Below, piece by piece: positions 26,498 through 34,487 of a stretch of DNA of 55,569 nucleotides. Numbering within the stretch: the first letter of the stretch is position 1; each line of letters begins with the position of its first letter. Below the pieces are notes generated by a model, which saw nothing but the letters and a program-made list of their open reading frames with translations, did not search any database and had not been told where the DNA came from. A program made the translations under genes and the position numbers. Source of the DNA: Bacteroidales bacterium (lineage in GTDB: Bacteria; Bacteroidota; Bacteroidia; Bacteroidales; P3); assembly GCA_017646685.1 (NCBI GenBank), contig JAGCLZ010000088.1:1-55569 (forward strand), written 5' to 3'.

Positions 26498-28252
26498 ATG
26501 TATAGAACATGTACTTGTGGTGAGTTAAATATAGCTCATGTAGGAAAAGAAGTAACCCTTTGCGGTTGGCTACAACGCTCTAGAGATTTGGGCGGTATGA
26601 CATTTATTGACTTACGCGACCGTTATGGTATCACGCAGCTGGCTTTCAACATGGAAACCAATGCCGAGCTATGCGAAAAAGCTCGCAAACTTGGCCGTGA
26701 ATATGTATTGCAAGTAAGTGGCATTGTGGCCGAACGTAGCAGCAAAAACACCAAAATCCCAACCGGCGAAATAGAAATAGTGGTAAACAACCTTATTGTT
26801 TTGAACAGTGCCAAGGTTCCTCCTTTTACTATAGAGGACAACTCCGATGGTGGCGACGACTTGCGTATGCGTTACAGATATTTGGATTTGCGTAGAAACC
26901 CTGTACGCAAAAACCTCGAGTTGCGACACAACATGGCAATACTTATACGCAACTACCTAAACAACCTAAACTTTATAGAAGTAGAAACTCCATTCCTTAT
27001 AAAATCAACACCCGAAGGGGCTCGCGACTTTGTTGTTCCATCACGCATGAACCCGGGTGAATTTTATGCCCTACCCCAGTCGCCTCAGCAATACAAACAG
27101 CTACTTATGGTATCGGGTATGGACCGATATTTCCAAATAGTACGCTGCTTTAGAGACGAAGACTTGCGCGCCGACCGCCAACCCGAATTTACACAAATAG
27201 ACTGCGAAATGAGTTTCGTAGAACAAGAAGATGTGCTCAACACATTTGAAAGTTTGATGAAATTCTTGTTTAAAGAACTTAAAGGCATAGAGTTTGACAG
27301 CTTCCCACGCATGTCGTATGCCGATGCTATGAAATACTATGGTAGCGACAAACCCGACACACGCTTCGAAATGAAGTTTGTAGAACTTAACGATGTGGCA
27401 AAAGGAAAAGGTTTCGGACTGTTTGACAATGCCGAACTTGTGGTAGGTATAAATGCCGAAGGCTGTGCCGAATACACGCGCAAACAAATTGACGAACTTA
27501 CCGAATTTGTAAAACGTCCACAAGTGGGAGCCGGTGGAATGGTATATATCAAATACAATGCCGATGGCAGCTTCAAATCATCGGTAGATAAATTCTACAA
27601 TCAAGACGATCTTAAAGCTATTGCAGACACCTTTGGTGCAAAACCCGGCGATATGATGCTTGTGCTTTGCGGCAACGATGAAAAAACTCGCAAAGCATTG
27701 TGCGAACTACGTTTGGAAATGGGTAGCCGATTGGGACTTAGAGACAACAGCAAGTTCTCGCCACTATGGGTTGTGGACTTTCCACTGCTGGAATGGGACG
27801 AAGAAACAGCACGTTTCTATGCCAAACATCACCCATTTACAAGCCCCAAACCCGAAGACCAAAACCTTTTGGACTCACCTAACGAATGGGGCAAAATACG
27901 TGCCAACGCATACGATATGGTTATCAACGGTGTAGAAGTAGGCGGTGGAAGTATACGTATCCACGACCGCGATTTGCAAAACAAAATGTTCCATACCCTT
28001 GGATTTAGCGACGAAGAAGCTCAAAACCAATTTGGTTTCTTAATGAATGCTTTCGAATACGGAGCACCTCCTCATGGCGGTTTGGCTTTCGGCTTCGACC
28101 GTATGTGTGCAGTGTTCAGTGGCGTTGACAGCATCAGAGACTTTATTGCATTTCCAAAAAACAACAGCGGTCGCGATGTTATGAGCGGAAGCCCTTCACC
28201 AATAGCCCAAGCTCAATTGGACGAACTGAATATAGAACTAAAGGGAATATAA
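26498..28252 (+). CDS. aspS: Aspartate-tRNA ligase
   Basis: 584 residues, the bacterial-type class IIb AspRS that charges tRNA-Asp. The N-terminal OB anticodon-binding domain begins [20 protein letters not shown] and contains [12 protein letters not shown]. The catalytic domain has motif 2 ([18 protein letters not shown]) and motif 3 (GLAFGFDRM). The bacterial GAD insertion occupies about residues 290-410. The C-terminus [12 protein letters not shown] is intact. It is the second gene of the unit starting with the acyltransferase and ends at a strong terminator. No anomalies. Confidence 0.97.
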   Translation: MYRTCTCGELNIAHVGKEVTLCGWLQRSRDLGGMTFIDLRDRYGITQLAFNMETNAELCEKARKLGREYVLQVSGIVAERSSKNTKIPTGEIEIVVNNLIVLNSAKVPPFTIEDNSDGGDDLRMRYRYLDLRRNPVRKNLELRHNMAILIRNYLNNLNFIEVETPFLIKSTPEGARDFVVPSRMNPGEFYALPQSPQQYKQLLMVSGMDRYFQIVRCFRDEDLRADRQPEFTQIDCEMSFVEQEDVLNTFESLMKFLFKELKGIEFDSFPRMSYADAMKYYGSDKPDTRFEMKFVELNDVAKGKGFGLFDNAELVVGINAEGCAEYTRKQIDELTEFVKRPQVGAGGMVYIKYNADGSFKSSVDKFYNQDDLKAIADTFGAKPGDMMLVLCGNDEKTRKALCELRLEMGSRLGLRDNSKFSPLWVVDFPLLEWDEETARFYAKHHPFTSPKPEDQNLLDSPNEWGKIRANAYDMVINGVEVGGGSIRIHDRDLQNKMFHTLGFSDEEAQNQFGFLMNAFEYGAPPHGGLAFGFDRMCAVFSGVDSIRDFIAFPKNNSGRDVMSGSPSPIAQAQLDELNIELKGI

Positions 28253-28280
28253 CCAACCCTTTTAGATACACATTATAAAT

Positions 28281-28311
28281 AAGGCGAAAGTGTGCTGAAC
28301 ACTTTCGCCTT
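28281..28311 (+). terminator. Intrinsic terminator of aspS
   Basis: AAGGCGAAAGTGT (28281-28293) pairs perfectly with ACACTTTCGCCTT (28299-28311) across a 5-nt loop, 28 bp after the aspS stop. The following TTT is short, and the stem may also serve the convergent gene at 28343. Confidence 0.8.
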
Positions 28312-28342
28312 TAACTTTCTTTACCTATTTCAGTTATTCCTA

Positions 28343-28813
28343 TTATTTAGAGGATGCTACTCGCCTATATTTTCCTGCCAAAGCTGTAATATTATATATC
28401 TCCAAATACTCTACACCTTCCTCAACATATATATCTATTTCGGCAGCAATTTCTTCCGAAGTATCTATATCTTTATAGTGCAACACACGCCCATCAACAT
28501 AATAAGGCATCTCTATCTCCAACATATCATCAAATAATGTAGCCAACGAATTGAATATATTATTTTTGTCATCCAAATCTATTGCTTCAAAAGTATCTTC
28601 AAAAACACCTACTCTCCATTTCATTATGCCATATTTCGTAAATTCCAAATCAAAATCGGCCTCTTCCACCGGGACCCATTTCCCAATTATACTTTGCTCA
28701 TAATCTACAAAATATTTACTTGTAGCATCGTTGCCCGACGCTTTAGCTACCACTAGCCACAATAGCGAAGTGACTACCACTGTTATCAAAATAATCAATA
28801 TGGTTTTCTTCAT
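28343..28813 (-). CDS. Hypothetical membrane-anchored protein, lipocalin-like size
   Basis: 156 residues. Residues 4-25 form one hydrophobic segment (ILIILITVVVTSLLWLVVAKA), either a signal peptide or an anchor. The rest is acidic and beta-rich. IIGKWVPVEEADFDLEFTKYGIMKW resembles the opening GxW strand of lipocalin-like proteins common in Bacteroidetes (DUF4923/lipocalin_5 type), and VEYLEIYNITALAGKYRRV closes it. I cannot name a family with confidence. The gene lies 48 bp downstream of the DUF2007 gene on the same strand and converges with aspS. Confidence 0.6.
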   Translation of the reverse strand: MKKTILIILITVVVTSLLWLVVAKASGNDATSKYFVDYEQSIIGKWVPVEEADFDLEFTKYGIMKWRVGVFEDTFEAIDLDDKNNIFNSLATLFDDMLEIEMPYYVDGRVLHYKDIDTSEEIAAEIDIYVEEGVEYLEIYNITALAGKYRRVASSK

Positions 28814-28861
28814 AATATATATATTTCAGCTTTTTATATCAATACTCTCAATCCTTCTAAA

Positions 28862-29335
28862 CTACATCTGCCTAAAAGTGTGACCACAATTATTACAAAT
28901 ATATTTTTCTTTATCAGGCTTAAAATAAGCATACAACATAAATATGGGTGCAAACAAAAAGATAAACCCCGAAAAATTGTCAACCATAATAGACCAAATA
29001 CATACAGGAATCATTATGATACTTCCTATCAATAGCCAAATACTTCCGCGCTTCTTTGTCTCAACTTTTCTTGTAATATCCTCGCTTCCACATTTCGGAC
29101 ACCATGTCAGCGCTGTATCTTTCTCCTCCAGCAATGGCTTCAGAAGTTCAATTGCCCTTGCATAATCAGATTCATACACAAACACCTGCACCATCGGCAA
29201 CTTACCACCATTTGCCATAAATGATGCTACATTTTCTTGATCCACAATTCGGCACGAAATATTTTCAGCCTCAAGCGTTGCTTGCAGCAGATTTGCCGTG
29301 GCATAATCACATTCTATAATCAGTTTTTCACCCAT
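28862..29335 (-). CDS. DUF2007-domain protein with zinc ribbon and two membrane helices
   Basis: 157 residues. The N-terminal DUF2007 module (about 1-75) reads EKLIIECDYATANLLQATLEAENISC...VQVFVYESDYARAIELL, a ferredoxin-like fold annotated as putative signal-transducing. A zinc ribbon follows, built from CPKCGSED (about residue 80) and CNNCGHTFRQ at the C-terminus. Between the two Cys pairs lie two hydrophobic helices (IWLLIGSIIMIPVCIWSIMV and GFIFLFAPIFMLYAYF), so the ribbon halves meet on the cytoplasmic side. Function unknown. It is divergent from gcvT. Confidence 0.75.
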   Translation of the reverse strand: MGEKLIIECDYATANLLQATLEAENISCRIVDQENVASFMANGGKLPMVQVFVYESDYARAIELLKPLLEEKDTALTWCPKCGSEDITRKVETKKRGSIWLLIGSIIMIPVCIWSIMVDNFSGFIFLFAPIFMLYAYFKPDKEKYICNNCGHTFRQM

Positions 29336-29460
29336 ATAAATTTGTGTTTAAAATCCGGTTGCAAAGTTACATACTTTATTTAATGTGACAAAACTTTTCC
29401 ATGTTTTTCTTTCATTAATAAATAAAAAAAGAAGGAAACACAATAGCCGGTGCAAAAAGT

Positions 29461-29491
29461 TTTGTTTATTAAAGAAAAAAGCGTAACTTTG
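29461..29491 (+). promoter_or_regulatory. Promoter of gcvT
   Basis: TTTG at 29461-29464, a 19-nt spacer and TAACTTTG at 29484-29491 match the Bacteroidetes consensus perfectly. The start point would be near 29498, giving a leader of about 57 nt. No glycine riboswitch is visible in it. Confidence 0.8.
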
Positions 29492-29554
29492 CAGATTGTA
29501 ATTGAAGTGATACTTTTACATGTAATAGATTAAATAATAAATAAATAAACAAAA

Positions 29555-30661
29555 ATGAAGACTACTCCTTATACCGATTTACACATTGAATTGGGAGCAA
29601 AGATGGCAGAATTTGCCGGTTATAACATGCCAATTCAATACGAAGGGTTGACAATTGAACATAATAATGTACGTAACAACGTTGGTGTTTTCGACGTAAG
29701 CCACATGGGCGAATTTCGTGCAAAAGGACCTAAAGCAAAAGAATTTATGCAATACGTTACAGTTAACGACGTAGCTGCATTGGAAGACGGACAAGTACAA
29801 TACACCTGTTTGCCAAATGGTAAAGGTGGTATAGTTGACGATATGTTGGTATATCGCGTTGCCGACGACCATTATTTTATGGTTCCCAATGCTGCTAATA
29901 TCGACAAAGACTGGAAATGGATGAGCAAAATAGCCGAAGAAATGGGATTAAAAGTAGGCGAAGAATTTGTAAACGAAAGTGAACAATGGGCTCAATTGGC
30001 AGTTCAAGGTCCTAACGCTTTGAAAGCTATGCAAAAGCTTACCGAAGCTAACGTTGTGGATATGAAATATTACACATTCCAAATCATTACTTTTGCAGGA
30101 ATCGAAAACATCATCTTCTCTACTACCGGTTACACCGGAGCAGGCGGATGCGAAATATATATGCCCGCAAAATACGCCAAAAATGTATGGGATGCTGTAT
30201 TCGAAGCAGGTAAAGAATTCGGTATCAAACCTGCAGGTTTGGGTTGTCGCGACACCTTGCGTCTTGAAATGGGATTCTGCCTATACGGTCATGAAATAGA
30301 TGATACTATATCTCCTATCGAAGCAGGTTTGGGTTGGATAACCAAATTTGTTGATGGCAACAACTTTATCAACCGCGATATATTCGAAGCTCAAAAAGCT
30401 AACGGCGTTGAAAAGAAAATAGTAGGTTTCGAAATGGAAGACCGTGGTATTCCTCGTAGTGGCTACGAAGTATGTGATGCCGAAGGTAACGTAATTGGCG
30501 AAGTTCGCTCAGGTAGCCCTTCACCTTCTACCGGCAAAAACATAGGTACTGCTTTGGTAAAAGCAGCTTTCGGAAAGAAAGATACCGAAATATTCATCAA
30601 AATACGTGAAAAACTTTTGAAAGCTAAAGTTGTACGTATGCCTTTCTACAAAGCACAATAA
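29555..30661 (+). CDS. gcvT: Aminomethyltransferase (glycine cleavage T protein)
   Basis: 368 residues, standard for GcvT, which transfers the methylene group from the H-protein lipoyl arm to tetrahydrofolate and releases ammonia. Landmarks: N-terminal MKTTPYTDLHIELGAKMAEFAGYNMPIQY, VGVFDVSHMGEFRA, FSTTGYTGAGGCEIYMP, PAGLGCRDTLRLEMGFCLYGHE (with the folate-region Asp/Arg), and a C-terminal GxVRSGSPSPSTGKNIGTALV. Other gcv genes are absent from the window. The gene has its own promoter and terminator, so it is monocistronic. Codon use is A/T-rich like its neighbours. Confidence 0.96.
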   Translation: MKTTPYTDLHIELGAKMAEFAGYNMPIQYEGLTIEHNNVRNNVGVFDVSHMGEFRAKGPKAKEFMQYVTVNDVAALEDGQVQYTCLPNGKGGIVDDMLVYRVADDHYFMVPNAANIDKDWKWMSKIAEEMGLKVGEEFVNESEQWAQLAVQGPNALKAMQKLTEANVVDMKYYTFQIITFAGIENIIFSTTGYTGAGGCEIYMPAKYAKNVWDAVFEAGKEFGIKPAGLGCRDTLRLEMGFCLYGHEIDDTISPIEAGLGWITKFVDGNNFINRDIFEAQKANGVEKKIVGFEMEDRGIPRSGYEVCDAEGNVIGEVRSGSPSPSTGKNIGTALVKAAFGKKDTEIFIKIREKLLKAKVVRMPFYKAQ

Positions 30662-30687
30662 TTTATGTAATAAACACATAAAACCTC

Positions 30688-30724
30688 GAAAAGAACAAGA
30701 TGATATATCATTCTTGTTCTTTTC
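30688..30724 (+). terminator. Intrinsic terminator of gcvT
   Basis: GAAAAGAACAAGA (30688-30700) pairs perfectly with TCTTGTTCTTTTC (30712-30724), and TTTTC follows. It lies 27 bp after the gcvT stop and before the methyltransferase start. Confidence 0.8.
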
Positions 30725-30765
30725 TTTTCAATATACAACACAAACCTATAAACCACACAATACAA

Positions 30766-31530
30766 ATGATTTCAAAAACAAAACTTAAAGAACTATCGGC
30801 ATATAAAACAGCCAAAATGTGCGACCAAGAACAAGTATTCGTAGTAGAAGGCACAAAAATGGTGCAGGAAGCACTAAGCTCCGACTTCGAAGTAGAAACT
30901 ATTTGTGCATTGGAAGAGTGGTTTATAGAAAACAGAACATTGGTAAGAAAAAAAATCAATCCCGAAAACACCTTTGAAGTTACCAATGCCGAACTTGAAC
31001 GCTTAAGCGGAATGAAAACGCCAAACCAAGTATGGATGCTGGTGAAAAGAAAAACATTCACAGTAACCATAGCGGACAACCAGATGACGCTGGTGCTGGA
31101 CAAGATACAAGACCCCGGCAATATGGGCACCATTATACGCACCTGCGACTGGTTTGGAATACGCAACATTGTATGCAGCCCCGACACCGTAAACTGCTAC
31201 AACCCCAAGGTAGTACAATCGACTATGGGCGGAATATTCCGCACCAATATCGAATATGCCGACCTGGCTCCGCTATTGGACGAATGCCACAATGAAAACA
31301 TTCCAATATACGGAGGCATACTAGGCGGAGAAAACATATACCGCTCAGAGCTATCAAAACACAAAGGCATACTTGTAATAGGCAACGAAAGCAAAGGCAT
31401 ATCGCCAGAAATAGCCTCCAAAGTAACCAACCGGCTGATGATTCCCAACGTGGGGCACACCTGCGAAAGCCTCAACGCCTCGGTAGCCACTGCCATACTG
31501 CTGTCGGAATTCTGCCGCAGCGAGGAATAA
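30766..31530 (+). CDS. TrmH/SpoU-family RNA 2'-O-methyltransferase
   Basis: About 254 residues from the ATG at 30766. A frame from 30700 would begin inside the gcvT terminator, so the later start is chosen. An N-terminal SpoU substrate-binding domain (about 1-90) precedes a SPOUT knot domain. Motif 1 is VLDKIQDPGNMGTIIRTCDWFG (NxGxxxR), motif 2 is LVIGNESKGIS, and motif 3 is IPNVGHTCESLNASVATAILLSEF. It should 2'-O-methylate a ribose in rRNA or tRNA; the exact site is not predictable. Monocistronic; a 22-bp-phased array follows the stop. Confidence 0.9.
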   Translation: MISKTKLKELSAYKTAKMCDQEQVFVVEGTKMVQEALSSDFEVETICALEEWFIENRTLVRKKINPENTFEVTNAELERLSGMKTPNQVWMLVKRKTFTVTIADNQMTLVLDKIQDPGNMGTIIRTCDWFGIRNIVCSPDTVNCYNPKVVQSTMGGIFRTNIEYADLAPLLDECHNENIPIYGGILGGENIYRSELSKHKGILVIGNESKGISPEIASKVTNRLMIPNVGHTCESLNASVATAILLSEFCRSEE

Positions 31531-31612
31531 GCACCATATCATAACCCACAAACATCTCCCCTACCGGTTTGCAACAACACCACAAAGGTAGCCATTTGCC
31601 AACCCCATACTT

Positions 31613-31725
31613 AGCACCCGTAACCCTGCGGTTTAGCACCCAAAAGTGCCATACTTTCGACCCAAAACTCCCATGGTTTTGACCCGTAAGTATGGCACTT
31701 TCGATGCCTAAACCGCAGGGTTATA
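31613..31725. repeat. 22-bp-phased mirror array with direct ACCC handles
   Basis: ACCC (ATGC in the last) recurs at 31616, 31638, 31660, 31682 and 31704, always 22 bp apart and in the same orientation. The sequence between handles is mirrored around the third unit. TAACCCTGCGGTTTA of unit 1 is the exact inverse of TAAACCGCAGGGTTA in unit 5, and AAGTGCCATACTT of unit 2 is the exact inverse of AAGTATGGCACTT in unit 4. Unit 3 holds CCATGG near the axis. Folding gives paired blocks of 13-15 bp separated by about 7-nt unpaired handles. It has no coding potential. Confidence 0.9.
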
Positions 31726-31881
31726 AAATGCGAGTGCGTGAGTTGAAAAATGCCAATTTATACAGTTAGATACCCCCATATAGCATAATATTTCCTCTAC
31801 TTTCCCAACAATTTCATTTAAATACAAATATCTATAAATAAAGATTATATATACTATTACGAGAAATAATAGTGTTAAATA

Positions 31882-31913
31882 TTTGGCAGACATGAAAAAT
31901 GTTTGTATATTTG
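31882..31913 (+). promoter_or_regulatory. Promoter of the structured ncRNA
   Basis: TTTG (31882-31885), a 20-nt spacer and TATATTTG (31906-31913) form a perfect Bacteroidetes promoter with no open reading frame behind it. Transcription should begin at about 31919-31921. Confidence 0.85.
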
Positions 31914-31919
31914 CACCGT

Positions 31920-32218
31920 CGTTAGCTCCGAAGCCCTAACGGGTAAAAGGGTGGGCGACACAAACATATATAGAAAGAGACGTTGAACAAACGTTTTATC
32001 CGTGGCACACCGAATCTCGCAAATTCCAATGCCACTACTCACAGGGTAAAGCAAAGTCAATGTCCCATGGGTTTGTTATACACATATAGTTCAGTTCCTT
32101 GAGCTATAGTATATCAATATAACGTGGGCTTCGGCATTGCTTATCCTTGAGTAGTAGGCAATGCGAGAGCCTCGGTGTGCGGGATGAGCGATAGTTGGAT
32201 TCCCGCGTTTTCTTTTTG
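31920..32218 (+). ncRNA. Structured non-coding RNA, possibly 6S RNA
   Basis: A transcript of about 300 nt is bounded by a consensus promoter and by a terminator (GCGGGA 32179-32184 with TCCCGC 32201-32206, then GTTTTCTTTTT). It is GC-richer than the flanks and has no conserved frame. A small 5' hairpin (CGTTAG 31920-31925 with CTAACG 31936-31941) precedes one very long interrupted hairpin. In that hairpin CACACCGA pairs with TCGGTGTG, CTCGCA with TGCGAG, ACTACTCA with TGAGTAGT, and GTAAAGCAA with TTGCTTAT. An extended rod with a central internal loop is the hallmark of 6S RNA, which binds RNA polymerase. I see none of the diagnostic motifs of RNase P RNA or tmRNA. The 6S label is tentative; the ncRNA itself is well supported. 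Confidence 0.65.
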
Positions 32219-32293
32219 TATATATCAAGTAATAATAACAATTTTATAAGTGCCTATTTGGGAATTCGATGGGTTGTGAATAAATAAAAGAAA

Positions 32294-32446
32294 GAAATAA
32301 TGGATACCTGAATAAAGATGTTGTTAGTATCCAATATTGATTTTGATAATTGTAAATTCAAATAGGTGTTATCTATGTTTATAGATATAGTTCCCACACC
32401 TTATTTTTAATCAGCTTTCACCTGGGAATTTGGAAGCACAAATATT
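32294..32446 (+). repeat. 153-bp duplicated leader, copy 1
   Basis: This block is repeated 880 bp downstream with two visible differences. It contains TGGATAC...GTATCCA (stem), AGGTGT(TATCTAT-GTTT-ATAGATA)...ACACCT (nested stem) and GCTT...AAGC, and it ends just before the start of an orphan gene. It looks like a structured 5' leader or promoter module that was copied as a unit. Confidence 0.85.
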
Positions 32447-32459
32447 ACGGATATTAATT

Positions 32460-33038
32460 ATGAATAATTTTTTTGGATTTGATACAGCAAATAGTTTCTA
32501 TGATAAGCGCAGGCATATAAATTTGGTTTATTATTCTATGATGCATTTGAGGTTGCTGAGTGGCGACAATTCTTTTATATATGATGTTAAACGAATAATT
32601 TCATCTAATAATAGTTCCCTTGAGAAAGCAAAAATGATGCGTATGGAAATCTTAACTGATTATGAGAACTCATTTTTAGACTACTTGCAGAAAAGATATA
32701 ATTTGTCAGATAATGATTATGTCACAATATTGTCGGGTGAAAGTTTGACTAATGCGATAGTAAAATCCCCCGCTGGTTATACATCAATTGAAAATTGGGA
32801 ATTAATAATTCAGATAATGTATTCAACAATGTTATGTGGACCTTCGTTTCAGCATCTTGTTCAACGCTTTATAAGCGAATTTCTCATACCGCTTAGTGCT
32901 GGGATGAGAGGTGTGACATTGCAACGTTCAACATTCCGTCTAATTAGTGAAAACTTAAATATTTGTTTGGAAAAAGGAAAAAGACAATGGTCAGACTTAC
33001 CTTACATAGAAAAGTATATAATTGATAAAATTGCATAA
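32460..33038 (+). CDS. Orphan protein behind the first duplicated leader
   Basis: 192 residues from the ATG at 32460. An in-frame TTG at 32430 lies inside the duplicated leader and is rejected, because the second copy of the leader also ends about 9-14 bp before an ATG. The protein is soluble, without signal or membrane segments, and mainly helical; it is rich in Ser, Asn and Tyr (FFGFDTANSFYDKRRHINLVYYS, SIENWELIIQIMYSTMLCGP). I recognise no family. The AT-rich composition marks it as part of the accessory island. The shared leader ties its expression to the TerB-like unit. Confidence 0.65.
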   Translation: MNNFFGFDTANSFYDKRRHINLVYYSMMHLRLLSGDNSFIYDVKRIISSNNSSLEKAKMMRMEILTDYENSFLDYLQKRYNLSDNDYVTILSGESLTNAIVKSPAGYTSIENWELIIQIMYSTMLCGPSFQHLVQRFISEFLIPLSAGMRGVTLQRSTFRLISENLNICLEKGKRQWSDLPYIEKYIIDKIA

Positions 33039-33173
33039 CCTCAAAAGAGCTTTGATTATGGTGGATTTAGTTTTAAAATCTACATATTCTCGGTGATGTT
33101 AGAATGATTCTTGTAATATGGGGTAATATTATATATATGATTTTTGGAATTAGATAGGGTAAGGCAAAAGAAT

Positions 33174-33326
33174 GAAATAATGGATACCTGAATAAAGATG
33201 TTGTTAGTATCCAATATTGATTTTAATAATTGTAAATTCAAATAGGTGTTATCTATGTTTATAGATATAGTTCCCACACCTTATTTTTAATCAGCTTTCA
33301 TCTGGGAATTTGGAAGCACAAATATT
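33174..33326 (+). repeat. 153-bp duplicated leader, copy 2
   Basis: Matches 32294-32446 at a constant offset of 880 bp, with differences only at 33225 (A for G) and 33301 (T for C). It ends 9 bp before the ATG of the TerB-like gene. The flanking sequences differ, so the block has sharp edges. Confidence 0.85.
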
Positions 33327-33334
33327 TAAATATT

Positions 33335-33706
33335 ATGGTATTTACAAATCAAGAACTCGCTGCAATTCTAAGATTAGCACATGCAATTGCAATTGCAGAT
33401 GGAAAGGTAACCAAAGAAGAAACACAGATGATTGTTTTAGAAATATCTAGATTTGGAGTAGATCAAGATAAGGCTCGATTAATATCAGAAATTGGTGATA
33501 AAATGTCTTATGGAGACTGTTGTCAAGTTGTATCTAACATGACAGCAGAAGAAAAGAAATATGTAACTGCTTATTTAGGAACATTAATTTGTGCAGATGG
33601 TAATATAGATGATTCTGAAATGAAATTATGGTCGTTAATATCTGCTATGTGTGATCTACCTACAATGAATATTGTAGAAGCTATCCAGATTATGGCTAAT
33701 TTGTAA
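33335..33706 (+). CDS. TerB-like domain protein
   Basis: 123 residues forming one all-helical TerB-type domain. The two diagnostic acidic repeats are visible: HAIAIADGKVTKEETQMI and GTLICADGNIDDSEMKLW, each with the ADGxxxxxE pattern believed to bind a metal ion. TerB domains occur in tellurite-resistance and phage- or stress-defence clusters, usually as membrane-associated or adaptor modules. Here it stands alone as a single-domain protein at the head of a run of orphan genes, behind the second copy of the 153-bp leader. The next gene starts 9 bp after its stop. Confidence 0.75.
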   Translation: MVFTNQELAAILRLAHAIAIADGKVTKEETQMIVLEISRFGVDQDKARLISEIGDKMSYGDCCQVVSNMTAEEKKYVTAYLGTLICADGNIDDSEMKLWSLISAMCDLPTMNIVEAIQIMANL

Positions 33707-33715
33707 TGTAATTTT

Positions 33716-34081
33716 ATGTTTGGATTCAGATTCGTCGGAGGCTTAAATCAAGATAGTTTGTTACGTATTCAAAATATTGAGACGGGTTTTAGAAATTACT
33801 CTCCGTTCTCATCCTATCAGATTAGGTCTTATTTATATGATGCTAGTGCAGGATGCCGTGCTATAGAAATCACTAATAATGGTCGATTGGTTAATTTATA
33901 TCTATTTTATCCAGATGCAAATGGAAGTGGAAAAATTGGTTCTATTGCGTTGTACGGGATTCATCTACAAGGCCATTATAATACTATGTGCTCATCAATG
34001 AAGATTTTTGGAATGACAATAACCGATATTTCATTTGATTCGGGAATAGAGACATTCTTAGATATTTATATTGATTATTAA
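33716..34081 (+). CDS. Orphan protein, island gene
   Basis: 121 residues, predicted beta-rich, no signal or membrane segment. It is marked by aromatic and glycine-containing strands (FGFRFVGGLNQD, RLVNLYLFYPDANGSGKIG, YGIHLQGHYN). I recognise no family. It begins 9 bp after the TerB-like stop and is probably co-translated with it. Codon use is A/T-rich, like the rest of the island. The short gap and same orientation make it more than a chance frame. Confidence 0.6.
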   Translation: MFGFRFVGGLNQDSLLRIQNIETGFRNYSPFSSYQIRSYLYDASAGCRAIEITNNGRLVNLYLFYPDANGSGKIGSIALYGIHLQGHYNTMCSSMKIFGMTITDISFDSGIETFLDIYIDY

Positions 34082-34135
34082 AGCGATTTTGAGAATTAAC
34101 TGATTGATATATTTAGAACATTAATATTTTATACT

Positions 34136-34465
34136 ATGTCATTAATAACACATATATTTCATAGTCACAAAAGATTTGAACGAGGTCAGCTCGTTTCTTT
34201 CGATAAGGTGCCAAGACGTGCAAATTTTGAATATGATTATTCTGGAAATAACGTTGTTATATCTATAATTCCTACTCTTTCTCCAAAACGTGCTCATCTT
34301 GTGAAACAAGTAGGTTTTACCTTGTATTATCAAGGGGAAGAACCTTATTTTCGTTTTGAATTAGAATGTTGGCCTGATAATGGAACAATAAAAAGATTTT
34401 CTGTATTTAGAGATGATATGGGTGTGGAAATACAATATATTAGCGATCATCAAGATAGATTATAA
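34136..34465 (+). CDS. Orphan protein, island gene
   Basis: 109 residues, soluble, no recognised family. It begins SLITHIFHSHKRFERGQLVSF and has an alternating pattern suggesting a small beta-sandwich (NVVISIIPTLSP, VGFTLYYQGEEPYFRFELECW). It lies 54 bp after the previous gene and 22 bp before the Sel1-repeat gene, in the same orientation. It does not resemble the 33716 protein closely enough to call the two paralogues. Confidence 0.6.
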   Translation: MSLITHIFHSHKRFERGQLVSFDKVPRRANFEYDYSGNNVVISIIPTLSPKRAHLVKQVGFTLYYQGEEPYFRFELECWPDNGTIKRFSVFRDDMGVEIQYISDHQDRL

Positions 34466-34487
34466 GTCACCTTAAATTATTCAAGAT

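Noticed and set aside
31920..32218. RNase P RNA or tmRNA
   Set aside because: The conserved GAGGAAAGTC-type core of RNase P and the tRNA-like ends of tmRNA are absent.
32294..33326. Integron attC sites
   Set aside because: The duplicated blocks fold, but I cannot find the RYYYAAC/GTTRRRY core pairs, and no integrase is in the window.
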